From contig NZ_JAAGOX010000056.1 in assembly GCF_010500245.1 (NCBI RefSeq), positions 1-64,000 on the forward strand: 64,000 nt of DNA, in the 5' to 3' direction. The translations under genes and the position numbers were made by a program. Origin of the DNA: Ruegeria sp. PrR005 (GTDB lineage: Bacteria > Pseudomonadota > Alphaproteobacteria > Rhodobacterales > Rhodobacteraceae). The first letter of the stretch is position 1, and each line of letters begins with the position of its first letter. Of this stretch, positions 8,927-18,236 are shown piece by piece. The notes beneath the pieces were generated by a model. The model was given only the letters and a program-made list of their open reading frames with translations, had not been told where the DNA came from and did no database searches.

Positions 8927-10450
8927 GTGCGTCTGTCTGCGCTGCGCTTTTATGGGCGTATGGTTGATCGTGTTTCCAGACGTGTATTCCTGGCCGGACT
9001 CGGCGCGGCGCTGAGCCCGGTTGCCGGGCTTGCGGCGCCGCCCGCCACCTCGCTGCGCCCGCCCTTGCGCCCGTTCGACGCCAGTGGCGTGACCCGGCCC
9101 GAAGCGGTTCTGGCGCGGGCAGGGCTGTCGGGCCGTGTCGGCTTTGCCGTGGTCAATGCCCAGACCGGCGAAGAGTTGGAGGCGGTCGAGGGCGCGACCG
9201 GACTGCCGCCCGCGAGCGTGGCCAAGGCGCTGACCGCGCTTTACGCGCTGGAGGCGCTGGGGCCGTCGCACCGGTTCCGCACGCGAGTGCTGGCGGATGG
9301 TTCGGTGGAAAACGGGGTGCTGAAGGGAGACCTGATTCTGGCAGGCGGCGGGGATCCGGTTCTGGATACCGATGCGCTGGCCAGCCTGGCGCGGGCGATG
9401 AAGGCCACGGGTCTGCGCGAGGTGCGCGGCGGATTCAAGGTGTATGACGGGGCATTGCCCGAGGTGTTCAGCATCGACCCCGAGCAACCCGATCATGTGG
9501 GATACAGCCCGGCGGTGTCCGGCATCGCGCTGAATTTCAACCGGGTGCATTTCGAGTGGAAGCGGGCGGGCAAGGGCTGGTCCGTCGCGATGGATGCGCG
9601 CAGCGACAAGATCAGGCCGGCGGTGGCGATGGCCGAGATGAAGGTCGTGAACCGGGCGCTGCCGATCTATACCTACGAGCAGCATCAGCGCATCGACGCT
9701 TGGACGGTTGCAAGCAAGGCGCTGGGCCAGGATGGCTCGCGCTGGTTGCCGGTGCGCAAGCCCGCGCTTTATGCCGGGGATGTGTTCCAGACGCTGGCGC
9801 GGTCGAACGGCGTGGTTCTGGGCAAGGTCGAGGTGATCCGCAGCCTGCCTGCCAGCGCGCGGATGCTGGCGCATCACGATAGCGAGCCGCTGAGCGAGAT
9901 CCTGCGCGACATGCTCAAGTTCTCGACCAACCTGACCGCCGAGATGGTCGGGCTGGCGGCGACGATCGCGCGCGGCGGGCAGCCGCGCACGCTGAAAGAG
10001 TCGGGGCAGGCGATGAGTGCCTGGGCCGCCGAGCGCTATGGCATGGCGGGCACCAGCCTGGTGGACCATTCAGGGTTGGGCGAGGCGTCGCGCATGACGC
10101 CGCGCGGCCTGGCGGCGGCGCTGGTGCAGGCGGGCAAGGCGGGGACGCTGCCGGGGCTGCTCAAGGATATCCCGATGCGCGATGCCAAGGGGCGGGTGAT
10201 CCGGGATCATCCGATCCGGGTGGTCGCCAAGACCGGCACGCTGAACTTCGTCTCTGGGCTGGGCGGGTTCATGACGGCGGCGGATGGCACTGTGCTGGCC
10301 TTTGCCATTTTCAGCGCCGATTTCGACCGGCGCGCGCGCATTCGCCCCGAGGACCGCGAACGCCCCGAGGGCGCGCGCGGCTGGAATGTGCGGTCAAAGA
10401 AGCTGCAGCAGGAACTGATCGAGCGCTGGGGCGCGATCTACGGCAGCTGA
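8927..10450 (+). CDS. dacB: D-alanyl-D-alanine carboxypeptidase/endopeptidase, PBP4 type (family S13)
   Basis: About 507 residues. A penicillin-binding protein that trims or cleaves peptidoglycan cross-links in the periplasm. All three active-site motifs are present: SVAK (S97, K100 from the GTG start), STN in FSTNLTAEMVG, and KTG in VVAKTGTLNFVSG. The N-terminus has a twin-arginine-like signal, SRRVFLAGLGAALSPVAG, so Tat export is possible and would be unusual for this family. GTG at 8927 has AAAGGA 6 nt upstream; ATG at 8960 is an alternative that keeps the whole signal. Confidence 0.9.
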   Translation: MRLSALRFYGRMVDRVSRRVFLAGLGAALSPVAGLAAPPATSLRPPLRPFDASGVTRPEAVLARAGLSGRVGFAVVNAQTGEELEAVEGATGLPPASVAKALTALYALEALGPSHRFRTRVLADGSVENGVLKGDLILAGGGDPVLDTDALASLARAMKATGLREVRGGFKVYDGALPEVFSIDPEQPDHVGYSPAVSGIALNFNRVHFEWKRAGKGWSVAMDARSDKIRPAVAMAEMKVVNRALPIYTYEQHQRIDAWTVASKALGQDGSRWLPVRKPALYAGDVFQTLARSNGVVLGKVEVIRSLPASARMLAHHDSEPLSEILRDMLKFSTNLTAEMVGLAATIARGGQPRTLKESGQAMSAWAAERYGMAGTSLVDHSGLGEASRMTPRGLAAALVQAGKAGTLPGLLKDIPMRDAKGRVIRDHPIRVVAKTGTLNFVSGLGGFMTAADGTVLAFAIFSADFDRRARIRPEDRERPEGARGWNVRSKKLQQELIERWGAIYGS

Positions 10451-10458
10451 GGCGCGGG

Positions 10459-10881
10459 TCAGACCACGTGGCGCGCGCGCGCGCCACGCTCGATCGCGGC
10501 GGCGTGCAGGCGGTCGATGTTCAACTCGTAGCGGATCTCTTCGAGCAGGCGCAGCTCGGTTTCGGCCAGTTGCCCGTCGGCGGCGGCCACGTCGCAGGCC
10601 AGCGCATAGGCGGTTTCGAACAGCCGCTCGGGCAGGTTGTCGCGGATCAGGCCGAAGAGCGCATCAAGCCCGTCCTCCTGTTCGAAGAGGTCAAAGACCA
10701 CCTGGCTGACCTGTTTCATCCGGTCGATATCGTATTCGGCAAAGACGGGCAGCATGTTTACGGCCGACTGGATCTTGACCAGTTCAGCGGTGCGGATGTT
10801 CTCGTCCGAGGCGGAGACGGCCATCATGATCGCGACAAGGCAATCCTGGGGCGTCATCGGATGGGGAAGTTGGTCGCTCAT
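10459..10881 (-). CDS. TerB-like (tellurite resistance B family) protein
   Basis: A 140-residue helical protein with the TerB/DjlA-like pattern: MSASDENIRTAEL-type helices and the acidic turn CDVAAADGQLAETELRLLEEI. TerB-like domains bind metal ions and sit at the inner face of the membrane. No other ter genes are nearby, so a role in tellurite resistance is not implied. Start MSDQLPHPMTPQD at 10881 is chosen because upstream residues look non-coding. It converges on the carboxypeptidase gene. Confidence 0.75.
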   Translation of the reverse strand: MSDQLPHPMTPQDCLVAIMMAVSASDENIRTAELVKIQSAVNMLPVFAEYDIDRMKQVSQVVFDLFEQEDGLDALFGLIRDNLPERLFETAYALACDVAAADGQLAETELRLLEEIRYELNIDRLHAAAIERGARARHVV

Positions 10882-10972
10882 GGTGGGGTCCTGCCTGCGT
10901 ATGTGCTGCGGTGCAGGATAGGGGGCGCGCGCCTTGGGTTCAACCGTTAGCGCGCGGCCCGGTTTGCGGCAA

Positions 10973-11431
10973 TCAGGCGCTGGCGGAAAAGCGGTATTCG
11001 ATGCTTTCAAACCCGGCGGAGGCAAAGCCATAGGCGAAGCGCAGGCCCTCGGGGCCGGCGACGGTGCCATGTTCGGCATCACCGGGGATGTAGAGCGCGA
11101 TGCCGGGCGCGATGTGATGCGGAACGCCGTCAATGGTGACGGTGCCCGAGCCCTGGACGCCCAGATAGAATTCCGCAGGGGTATGGCGGTGCGGCAGCAG
11201 GCGGTCGCCGGGGCCGAACTCGGCCAGGCCCAGCACCAGATCGCGGGGCGCCTCGGGGGTGCCGTTGATCAGCGTGCGCCAGCGTACCTCGCCATAGGTC
11301 GGGTCGGTGCCGCCGGAGAGCGGCACATGGGCGGCGTCGACCGCCAGCGGGGCATGCGGCAGGTTGCTGGCCTGATGCAGCGGCGTTGCGGTGCCGATTT
11401 CGGCGGCGAAGCTGTCGAGAAGGTCGGTCAT
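10973..11431 (-). CDS. dddW: Cupin DMSP lyase DddW
   Basis: A 152-residue single-domain cupin that should cleave dimethylsulfoniopropionate to dimethyl sulfide plus acrylate using a divalent metal. Candidate ligands are H81, H83 and E87 in LLPHRHTPAEFYLG and H121 in GDAEHGTVA; numbering and length match what I recall for R. pomeroyi DddW. Y89 is a likely catalytic-side residue by analogy with DddQ. Start MTDLLDSF has AAGGAG upstream. It is divergent from a LysR gene, the arrangement known for DMSP-inducible dddW. It could be another small cupin, but the numbering match makes that less likely. Confidence 0.85.
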   Translation of the reverse strand: MTDLLDSFAAEIGTATPLHQASNLPHAPLAVDAAHVPLSGGTDPTYGEVRWRTLINGTPEAPRDLVLGLAEFGPGDRLLPHRHTPAEFYLGVQGSGTVTIDGVPHHIAPGIALYIPGDAEHGTVAGPEGLRFAYGFASAGFESIEYRFSASA

Positions 11432-11527
11432 GGCGGGCTCCTTGTTGTTGGGGCAGCAATACAGCCGCTTGCCGGGCGCGGGCAATCGCGTAAAGATGCG
11501 CATGATTATACGCTGAGGTTATGATAG
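11432..11527. promoter_or_regulatory. dddW / LysR divergent promoter region
   Basis: On the minus strand a perfect -10 TATAAT (plus coordinates 11505-11510) lies 73 bp upstream of the dddW start, with no good -35 at 16-18 bp. This fits an activator-dependent promoter. AT-rich dyads around TATGAT and ATGATTATA between the two genes could be the LysR binding site. Confidence 0.55.
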
Positions 11528-12409
11528 ATGGAGCGGCTTCCAGGCTTTTCCGGGCTGACGGCATTCTATGCGGCGGCACGCCATGGTACACTGACGGCGG
11601 CGGCGGCCGAGTTGAACGTGTCGCAGCCCGCGGTGTCGCGACGGATCGCGGCGCTGGAGGCGGATCTGGGCTGTGCCCTGTTCGACCGCAGTCACAAACC
11701 GGTGAGAATGACGCAGCATGGCAAGGACTTGCTGCGGGCCTTGCGCGGCGGGTTCGGGCAGATCGAAACCGCTGTGGCGCAAATCCGGCAGGCGGCACGG
11801 GGCAAGGTGGTGACGATTACCGCACCCTCTGGGCTGGTGGCGTTCTGGCTGATCCCCCGGCTGGGAGAGCTGGAAGACACCTTTGCCGAGGTGACGATAC
11901 GCATCATAAGTCAGGAGTATGGTGAGCCGCAGCGCCCCGGCGATATCTCGATCCGGTTCGGGCTGGCGGAGGACGCAGGAGAGGTGCGGCTGCTGGGCGA
12001 TGGCGTGTTCCCGGCGGCAAGCCCGCTGTATCTGGATCGGCGGGGGATGAGCGGCGATGCCTATGATTTTGCCCGCATGACCCTGTTGACGATGGAGGCG
12101 GCGCGCAGCCAGTGGCACGACTGGCCGAGCTGGTTCCGCTCGGTCGGGGCAGAGATGCCGGCGGGGGCGCGGGTGCTGGATTTCAACTCTTACGCGATGC
12201 TGGTCAATGCGGCGCTCGCCGGGCAGGGGGTGTGCCTGTGCTGGGACGGGGTGCTGAACAGTTTTCTGGACACCGGTGCGCTGGTCCGGCTGGAGGGGCC
12301 AGAGGCGGTGTCGGCCCGCGGCTATTTCATGGCGGCGCGCGACGGGCTGGCGGCGGACCCGCAGGTTCGGGGAATCCTGGACTGGATCGCCGAAAATGCC
12401 CGGAAATAG
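11528..12409 (+). CDS. LysR-family regulator adjacent to dddW
   Basis: A 293-residue LysR-type regulator: N-terminal winged helix-turn-helix ([20 protein letters not shown] and [16 protein letters not shown], residues about 11-50) followed by a periplasmic-binding-protein-like effector domain. It is divergent from dddW and likely activates it in response to DMSP or a product, as reported for the corresponding R. pomeroyi pair. ATG at 11528 is used; another ATG at 11521 is in a different frame. The gene ends about 100 bp before lysS. Confidence 0.85.
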   Translation: MERLPGFSGLTAFYAAARHGTLTAAAAELNVSQPAVSRRIAALEADLGCALFDRSHKPVRMTQHGKDLLRALRGGFGQIETAVAQIRQAARGKVVTITAPSGLVAFWLIPRLGELEDTFAEVTIRIISQEYGEPQRPGDISIRFGLAEDAGEVRLLGDGVFPAASPLYLDRRGMSGDAYDFARMTLLTMEAARSQWHDWPSWFRSVGAEMPAGARVLDFNSYAMLVNAALAGQGVCLCWDGVLNSFLDTGALVRLEGPEAVSARGYFMAARDGLAADPQVRGILDWIAENARK

Positions 12410-12510
12410 GGCAGAAAAGGCACCGGTTTATTGACTCATGCTGCACTGGCACAATAGGACAGCCGGACAGGGCGCATGGGGCGCCCGGATACCCCCCGAT
12501 GGAGACCGAC

Positions 12511-14085
12511 ATGTCCAACTCGCGTGAACTCGCCCTTGCGTCCAAGGCCTGGCCTTTCGAAGAAGCGCGGCGGGTGCTCAAACGCTATGAGAAGGCGCCG
12601 CCGGAGAAGGGGTATGTTCTGTTCGAGACCGGCTATGGTCCCTCGGGCCTGCCGCATATCGGGACATTCGGCGAGGTGGCGCGTACCACAATGATCCGTC
12701 GTGCGTTCCATGAGATCAGCGATATTCCGACCCGGCTGATCTGTTTCTCGGACGATCTGGACGGCATGCGCAAGGTGCCGGGCAACGTGCCCAACCAGGA
12801 AATGCTGCGCGAGCATCTGCAAAAGCCGCTGACCTCGGTGCCCGATCCGTTTGGCACCCATGAAAGCTTTGGCCATCATAACAATGCGATGCTGCGGCGG
12901 TTCCTGGATACATTCGGGTTCGAGTACGAGTTCTATTCGGCGACCGAGTTCTACAAGTCGGGCCAGTTCGACGAGATCCTGCTGCGCGCCGCCGAACGCT
13001 ATGACGACATCATGAAGATCATGCTGAAGTCGCTGCGCGAGGAACGGCAGCAGACCTATTCGATTTTCCTGCCGATCCACCCCGAGACGGGGCGGGTTCT
13101 GTACGTGCCGATGAAAGAGGTGAACGCCAAGGACGGCACCATCACCTTTGACGACGAGGACGGGCGCGAATGGACGCTGCCGGTGACGGGCGGCAACGTG
13201 AAGCTGCAATGGAAGCCCGATTTCGGCGCGCGCTGGGCGGCGCTGGGCGTCGATTTCGAGATGTACGGCAAGGATCACTCGACCAATACGCCGATCTATG
13301 ACGGGATCTGCCGGGTGCTGGGCGTGCCCGCGCCCGAGCATTTCACCTATGAGCTGTTTCTGGACGAGAACGGGCAGAAGATTTCCAAGTCGAGCGGCAA
13401 CGGGGTGAGCATCGACGAATGGCTGACCTATGCCAGCTCGGAAAGCCTTGCCTATTTCATGTACCAGAAGCCGAAGACCGCCAAGCGGATGTATTTCGAC
13501 GTGATCCCCAAGGCGGTGGACGAGTATCACCAGCAATTGCGGGCCTATCCGACCCAGGATCTGGCGGCGCAGCTGAACAACCCGGTCTGGCATATCCATG
13601 GTGGCGATGTGCCTGCCTCGACCCTGATCGTGCCGTTCGGGATGCTGCTGAACCTGGCCAGCGTGTCGGGGGCCGAGGACAAGGAGGCGCTGTGGGGCTT
13701 TATCCGCCGTTACGCGCCCGAGGCCAGCGCCGAGAGCCATCCCGATCTGGACCAGGCGGCCGGGTTCGCGGTGCGCTACTTCAACGATTTCGTCAAGCCG
13801 ACGCGGGTTTACCGGGCGCCGACAGAGGTCGAGCGCGAGGCGTTGGTGGAGTTGCGGGCGCAACTGGCCGCCTATGACGGACCGGTTGAGGACGAGGCGC
13901 TGCAATCCATCGTCTATGCGGTGGGCCGCGACCGGTTCGACCCGCTGCGCGCCTGGTTTGGGGCGCTTTACGAGGTGCTGCTGGGCGCGTCGCAGGGCCC
14001 GCGTTTTGGCGGGTTCATCGCGCTTTACGGCATCCCCGAGACCATCGCTCTGATCGACAAGGCGCTGGCGGGCGAGCTCGTCTGA
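12511..14085 (+). CDS. lysS: Class I lysyl-tRNA synthetase
   Basis: A 524-residue class I LysRS (LysK type), the archaeal-like form that replaces class II LysRS in many alphaproteobacteria. It charges tRNA-Lys in the cytosol. The HIGH-like motif is PHIG (48-51 in [13 protein letters not shown]) and the KMSKS-like motif is KISKS (290-294). Start MSNSRELAL has GGAG in GGAGACCGAC just before it. A long open frame runs antisense across the whole gene but is a GC shadow. A strong terminator follows 22 bp after the stop. Confidence 0.95.
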   Translation: MSNSRELALASKAWPFEEARRVLKRYEKAPPEKGYVLFETGYGPSGLPHIGTFGEVARTTMIRRAFHEISDIPTRLICFSDDLDGMRKVPGNVPNQEMLREHLQKPLTSVPDPFGTHESFGHHNNAMLRRFLDTFGFEYEFYSATEFYKSGQFDEILLRAAERYDDIMKIMLKSLREERQQTYSIFLPIHPETGRVLYVPMKEVNAKDGTITFDDEDGREWTLPVTGGNVKLQWKPDFGARWAALGVDFEMYGKDHSTNTPIYDGICRVLGVPAPEHFTYELFLDENGQKISKSSGNGVSIDEWLTYASSESLAYFMYQKPKTAKRMYFDVIPKAVDEYHQQLRAYPTQDLAAQLNNPVWHIHGGDVPASTLIVPFGMLLNLASVSGAEDKEALWGFIRRYAPEASAESHPDLDQAAGFAVRYFNDFVKPTRVYRAPTEVEREALVELRAQLAAYDGPVEDEALQSIVYAVGRDRFDPLRAWFGALYEVLLGASQGPRFGGFIALYGIPETIALIDKALAGELV

Positions 14086-14106
14086 GGCGGTTTGCAATGA
14101 ACAGGG

Positions 14107-14132
14107 CGGCGCCCGCTGGCGGGCGCCGTTTT
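14107..14132 (+). terminator. lysS terminator
   Basis: Stem CGGCGCCC/GGGCGCCG with loop GCTGGC, followed by TTTTCT, directly downstream of lysS. Confidence 0.85.
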
Positions 14133-14172
14133 CTGTGTTAGGCTCCGCAGCATCACAGACGCGGAGGACAGC

Positions 14173-14481
14173 ATGCCAATGTCGGACGAAGACAAATTCG
14201 AAGGCCGCGTGCACGGCGATCAGCAAGAGCCCGAACAGCGCGACAGCTTGTGGTGGCGGTTGCTGCACATGATCCTGATCGCGATCATGATCAACCTGGC
14301 GCAGACCATTCTGGCGGTAGTCACGGTGGTGCAGTTCATCATCATGGCGGTGAGCAAGGGCCAGCCGAATGCACGGCTTGCCGATTTCGGCACCGACCTG
14401 GGCATCTGGATCGCCAAGGCGGCGCGGTTCCAGACCGCGGCCAGCGAGGTCAAACCCTGGCCCTGGACCGATCTGGACTGA
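14173..14481 (+). CDS. DUF4389 small membrane protein
   Basis: A 102-residue protein with a charged N-terminus, one or two membrane segments (LLHMILIAIMINLAQTIL and the following VVTVVQFIIMAV) and the tail pattern seen in DUF4389 proteins (FGTDLGIWIAKAARFQTA). Function is unknown. GGAG lies 8 nt before the ATG (GCGGAGGACAGC). It follows the lysS terminator and precedes another small envelope protein, so it probably has its own promoter. Confidence 0.75.
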   Translation: MPMSDEDKFEGRVHGDQQEPEQRDSLWWRLLHMILIAIMINLAQTILAVVTVVQFIIMAVSKGQPNARLADFGTDLGIWIAKAARFQTAASEVKPWPWTDLD

Positions 14482-14533
14482 TCCGGACGGCGCCGCGACG
14501 CGTAGTACTGGGCAGCGAACCGGGAGAGACGCC

Positions 14534-14935
14534 ATGCGCCAATTGCTGTTCATGCTGACCTTGTGGGCCGGGCTGGCTGGCCCCGCCGCGGCCCAGAGCG
14601 ACGAGATCGAGACCGTCATCGGCAGCCAGATCGAGGCCTTTCTGGCGGATGATTTCGTGACTGCCTTCAGCTTTGCCAGCCCGACGATCCGCGACATCTT
14701 TCGCACGCCCGAGAATTTCGGGGCGATGGTGCGGGGTGGCTATCCGATGGTGTGGCGGCCCTCCGATGTGACCTTTCTGGAGCTGCACGAGGAAGACGGC
14801 GCGCTGTGGCAGACGGTGCGGATCACCGATGCGGATGGTGCGGTGCATTACCTGGATTACCAGATGATCCAGCTGGAAAGCGGCTGGAAGATCAACGCGG
14901 TGCAGGTGTTGAAGGCGCCGGGCCTGTCGGCCTGA
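14534..14935 (+). CDS. DUF4864 exported protein
   Basis: A 133-residue protein with a clear signal peptide (MRQLLFMLTLWAGLAGPAAA, cleavage near residue 20) and a DUF4864 body (IEAFLADDFVTAFSFASP, then FLELHEEDGALWQTV). It is probably periplasmic; function is unknown. GGGAGAG precedes the ATG at 14534. The 52-bp spacing from the DUF4389 gene allows cotranscription. Confidence 0.78.
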   Translation: MRQLLFMLTLWAGLAGPAAAQSDEIETVIGSQIEAFLADDFVTAFSFASPTIRDIFRTPENFGAMVRGGYPMVWRPSDVTFLELHEEDGALWQTVRITDADGAVHYLDYQMIQLESGWKINAVQVLKAPGLSA

Positions 14936-15075
14936 GGCAACACCACCGTCACGGTGCCCTGAGCGCCGGTTAATCCCTTTCCTTTAGCGATATGGCGCGT
15001 TCGGGGGCGACCCGGACCCGTCACATGCATGCGCCAGGGCAGGTGGTCTGCGGCGCGATTGGGAAAGGGATTTGG

Positions 15076-17361
15076 ATGAACAAGGCAATCACCGAGGGCA
15101 TCAACTTTATGCCGCCCGCCTTCCAGCTGGGGCTGGATGTCTGGTCGAGCGGCGACGGCACACCGGGATCGGATACCTATGACGGCGCGCCCAATGCCGC
15201 ATTCGTGCCAGCGGACGCGGATTTCGGCGGCTGTCTGGAGCTGCAAAAGACCAGTTCGGTACAAAAGCTGCGTTATATGGGGCAGACGCCGTTGCAGCCG
15301 GGCTGCTACTTGCAGGTCAAGGTGCGCGTCAAGGCGATCAGCGGCAACCTGCCCAGTGTGCGGGTGGCGGGCTGGGCCGGTGGCGCGGGGGGCGCCCATG
15401 TGACGGGGGTGACCGAGCTTGCCCCTGCGGTGACGCTGACCACCTATGGTCAGGTGGTCGAGGTGACCGGCATCGTCGGCTCGGGCAATCGCGGCGGCGT
15501 CGACATGCCCTGGGGGCGGACGGCGATCTACGGTCATTTCGGGATCAACCTGGAAGGGCCGAGCGGCGGCATCGTGCGGATCGACGATATCGAGATCACC
15601 GATGTCACCGGCGTGTTCCTGCGCGACATGCTGACCCTTGTGGATGTGCGCGACTATGGCGCGGTGGGCGACGGGGTGACCGACGATGCGGCCGCGTTTG
15701 AAGCGGCAGACGCGGCGGCGGCCGGGCGGCGGGTGTTCGTGCCCGAGGGCAGCTATTTCCTGGGCGAGACGGTCAACATCCAGTCCGAGATCGAGTTCGA
15801 GGGCACGGTGTCGATGCCGGTCGACAAGATGCTGATCCTGACCAAGAACTACAACCTGCCGGCCTATATCACCGCGTTTGGCAACGAGGAGACCGCCTTT
15901 CGCAAGGCGTTCCAGGCGCTGTTGAACGGGGTCGATCACGAGTCGCTGGACCTGGGTGGGCGCAAGGTGACGATCACAGCGCCGATCGACATGCAGGCGG
16001 CGGTGCCGAACCGAAACAGCTATTCCACGCGGCGGGTGATCCGCAACGGGCAGTTGGAGGCAGTGGGCGGACCGGCCTGGGACACCCAGACCTATACCTC
16101 GCTGGCGACCTATAATCCGGCGAACCAGCGCACGCTGACCAATGTTGCCAATGTCGCCAACATTCCGGTTGGCGCACGGGTCACCGGGGCCGGGGTGGGG
16201 CGCGAGATCTACGTGCGCTCAAAGAATGTGGGTGCCGGGGAGATCACGCTGAACGCCGGGCTCTACGATGCGGCGGGCACGCAGGTCTTCACCTTTCACG
16301 ACTACAAATACATGTTGGATTTCAGCGGCTTCAGCTCTCTGTCGAAGTTCAACATGCAGAACATCGAATTCCAGTGCAACAACACCTGTAGCGGCATCAA
16401 GCTGGCCCCGGCGGGCGCGACATTTGCGCTGTTCGACTGTTTCATCAGCCGGCCCAAGGATCGCGGCATCACCTCGATTGGCGGCGGCTGCCAGGGGATG
16501 TTGATCGACGGGTGCCAGTTCCTGTCCTCGGAAGAGGGGGCGAATGTCGCGGATCGAACCTCGATCGCGTTCAACGTCAATGCCAACGACGTCAAGCTGC
16601 GCCACAACCGCGCGACGAATTTCCTGCACTTCGGCGTCATGGCCGGGCAGAACCACATGATCCTGGGCAATCACTTCTTCCAGGGGGATGCTGTGCCGAA
16701 CGGGCCGCGCACGGCGGGGATCGTCATCATCGGCACCTATTCCAGCTGCACCTTCGCCGAGAACTATGTCGACAATTGCAGCTTTGAATGGACCAACGAA
16801 CAGGATGCCAATCCCGATTTCAGCGGCGGGTTCTCGTTCAGTTCGATGAGCATCACCGACAATATCTTTTTGTCGGGAGAGGTGGCGCCCTGGTTCAGTT
16901 ATGTGGTGATCAAGCCGCATGGTGTGGGCCATTTCATCAACGGCATGACGGTGACCGGCAACAAGTTCCGCTCAATCAACGGCTATATCGACCGGGCTGA
17001 CCGGGTCGATACCAGTTTCTCGGGGCTGAATTACGACCGGACCAAGAACCTGATCTTCGAGGGCAACATGTATCACGGGGTGAGCGTTCAGTCGGAAAAC
17101 CCGTTGCGGCTGGAGTATCAGCAGGCAACCGCGTCCGATAACTGGCTGATCGACACCGAGGGCAAGCTGCCCTTTGGCGCCGAAAGCCGGGGTATTCAGG
17201 CGGTGGTTGCGCAGGGGGCGCTGACCGATTCCGGCGGTGCGGTGCGGTACCTTGCGCCCTATGCACAGGCGCAGCAGGGGGCGGGGCAGAACATGATCCG
17301 GCTGCGCTGGAGCGAGCCGGTCAAGGGCACGGTCATCGCCACGGTCCGCGCCGACAAGTAA
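15076..17361 (+). CDS. Right-handed beta-helix protein with pectate-lyase-3 domain
   Basis: A 761-residue protein. Residues 1-190 form a beta-rich module resembling a carbohydrate-binding jelly roll. At about 193 the pectate lyase superfamily signature VRDYGAVGDGVTDDAAAFE opens a long beta-helix with Asn/Asp-rich turns. Such proteins depolymerise or bind acidic polysaccharides, and similar ones occur as polysaccharide-processing enzymes and phage tail spikes. No signal peptide is visible. The start at 15076 has AAAGGGA 5 nt upstream. A beta-barrel-like protein is encoded convergently next to it, hinting at a surface-polysaccharide role, which is inference only. Confidence 0.75.
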   Translation: MNKAITEGINFMPPAFQLGLDVWSSGDGTPGSDTYDGAPNAAFVPADADFGGCLELQKTSSVQKLRYMGQTPLQPGCYLQVKVRVKAISGNLPSVRVAGWAGGAGGAHVTGVTELAPAVTLTTYGQVVEVTGIVGSGNRGGVDMPWGRTAIYGHFGINLEGPSGGIVRIDDIEITDVTGVFLRDMLTLVDVRDYGAVGDGVTDDAAAFEAADAAAAGRRVFVPEGSYFLGETVNIQSEIEFEGTVSMPVDKMLILTKNYNLPAYITAFGNEETAFRKAFQALLNGVDHESLDLGGRKVTITAPIDMQAAVPNRNSYSTRRVIRNGQLEAVGGPAWDTQTYTSLATYNPANQRTLTNVANVANIPVGARVTGAGVGREIYVRSKNVGAGEITLNAGLYDAAGTQVFTFHDYKYMLDFSGFSSLSKFNMQNIEFQCNNTCSGIKLAPAGATFALFDCFISRPKDRGITSIGGGCQGMLIDGCQFLSSEEGANVADRTSIAFNVNANDVKLRHNRATNFLHFGVMAGQNHMILGNHFFQGDAVPNGPRTAGIVIIGTYSSCTFAENYVDNCSFEWTNEQDANPDFSGGFSFSSMSITDNIFLSGEVAPWFSYVVIKPHGVGHFINGMTVTGNKFRSINGYIDRADRVDTSFSGLNYDRTKNLIFEGNMYHGVSVQSENPLRLEYQQATASDNWLIDTEGKLPFGAESRGIQAVVAQGALTDSGGAVRYLAPYAQAQQGAGQNMIRLRWSEPVKGTVIATVRADK

Positions 17362-17377
17362 GCGCGGGGTGCGTGCC

Positions 17378-17401
17378 GGGGCTGCGTGCAGGCGCAGCCC
17401 C
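17378..17401. terminator. Stem-loop between convergent genes
   Basis: Nine-bp stem GGGGCTGCG/CGCAGCCCC with a 6-nt loop, placed 17 bp after the beta-helix gene and just before the stop of the convergent gene. It lacks a T tract, so termination strength is uncertain. Confidence 0.5.
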
Positions 17402-17419
17402 CATTGCCCCGTCGGGGGG

Positions 17420-18085
17420 TCAGAAACTGCGCCAGAAGCCGAGTTTCAGCCCGATGGTGCCGGGCAGGTCCGATTTCCGTTCCAGCCCGACCACCCAGGT
17501 GCCGCCCTTGCCCGCGTCGATCAGCAGCGCGGGCGTGAGGGTCCAGAAAACCGGCAGGCCGGAGACATAGGCGGTTTCCAGTTGCAGCATCGGGTCGATG
17601 CGGCGCGGTGTGGCAAGGCCCGCGGTGAAATCGAGCTTGAAAATCTCTGTCGCGGTGCCAAATCGGCGTTCCCACCCGGCGTCGGCGGCGAACCAGCCGT
17701 GCCCCCAGCGGGAATCGAGACCCTTGCCATAAGACAGGGTGAGTTTTGTCATCGGGCTCCACGCGCCCAGCCAGTGATGGCCGCCCACGCCAGCCTCGAC
17801 AGCAAAGCGCCCGCGCTGACCCAGGTCGGCCAGCGGATAGCGCAGGAACAGCAAGGCGTGACCGGCCAGGCCCGGCTGTTCATTCACGTCGAAACCCAGC
17901 GTCCAGCGATCGGTCACGCCCCATTCGCCATAGGCGGTGGTCTTGTAATCCACGAAGCCGTTGAACCGGTAGAGTGTGGCGGTGGCCGAGGTGAACCCTG
18001 TGCCGCGCTCGCGCAGCCACGCGCCCGCCGCGGCCTGACCGGCCACGACGAGGCAGATCCATAAGGCAAGCAGCACCCGTCCCAT
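17420..18085 (-). CDS. Predicted outer-membrane beta-barrel protein
   Basis: A 221-residue protein with a signal peptide (MGRVLLALWICLVVAGQAAAG) and an alternating aromatic/glycine beta-strand pattern ending in FWRSF. A C-terminal aromatic residue is typical of outer-membrane barrels. Strands such as GEWGVTDRWTLGFDV and GKGLDSRWGHGWFAADAGWE suggest an 8-10 strand barrel. I do not recognise a named family. It converges on the beta-helix gene. Confidence 0.65.
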   Translation of the reverse strand: MGRVLLALWICLVVAGQAAAGAWLRERGTGFTSATATLYRFNGFVDYKTTAYGEWGVTDRWTLGFDVNEQPGLAGHALLFLRYPLADLGQRGRFAVEAGVGGHHWLGAWSPMTKLTLSYGKGLDSRWGHGWFAADAGWERRFGTATEIFKLDFTAGLATPRRIDPMLQLETAYVSGLPVFWTLTPALLIDAGKGGTWVVGLERKSDLPGTIGLKLGFWRSF

Positions 18086-18236
18086 CGCGTCCCTCTGGCC
18101 TCAGCCTTGCCGCGATTGGTTAACGAAGCGTTAGGATGGGCTATCGGGCCGCCATGCCGCAGGAGAATGGGGCGAATCGCCGTTGTGCTCTGCGGTTGGA
18201 CCTCTATGCTGCAATGCGGCATGATGGAGGGCCCCC

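Noticed and set aside
12431-12457. TTGACT promoter for lysS
   Set aside because: The -35 is good but the only -10-like sequences lie at 14-15 bp spacing, too short to support a call.
12436-14706. Very long minus-strand open frame (over 750 codons) opposite lysS
   Set aside because: It is antisense to a certain gene, its composition (His/Arg/Gln-rich, no domains) is that of a GC-rich shadow frame, and it spans a terminator and two other genes.
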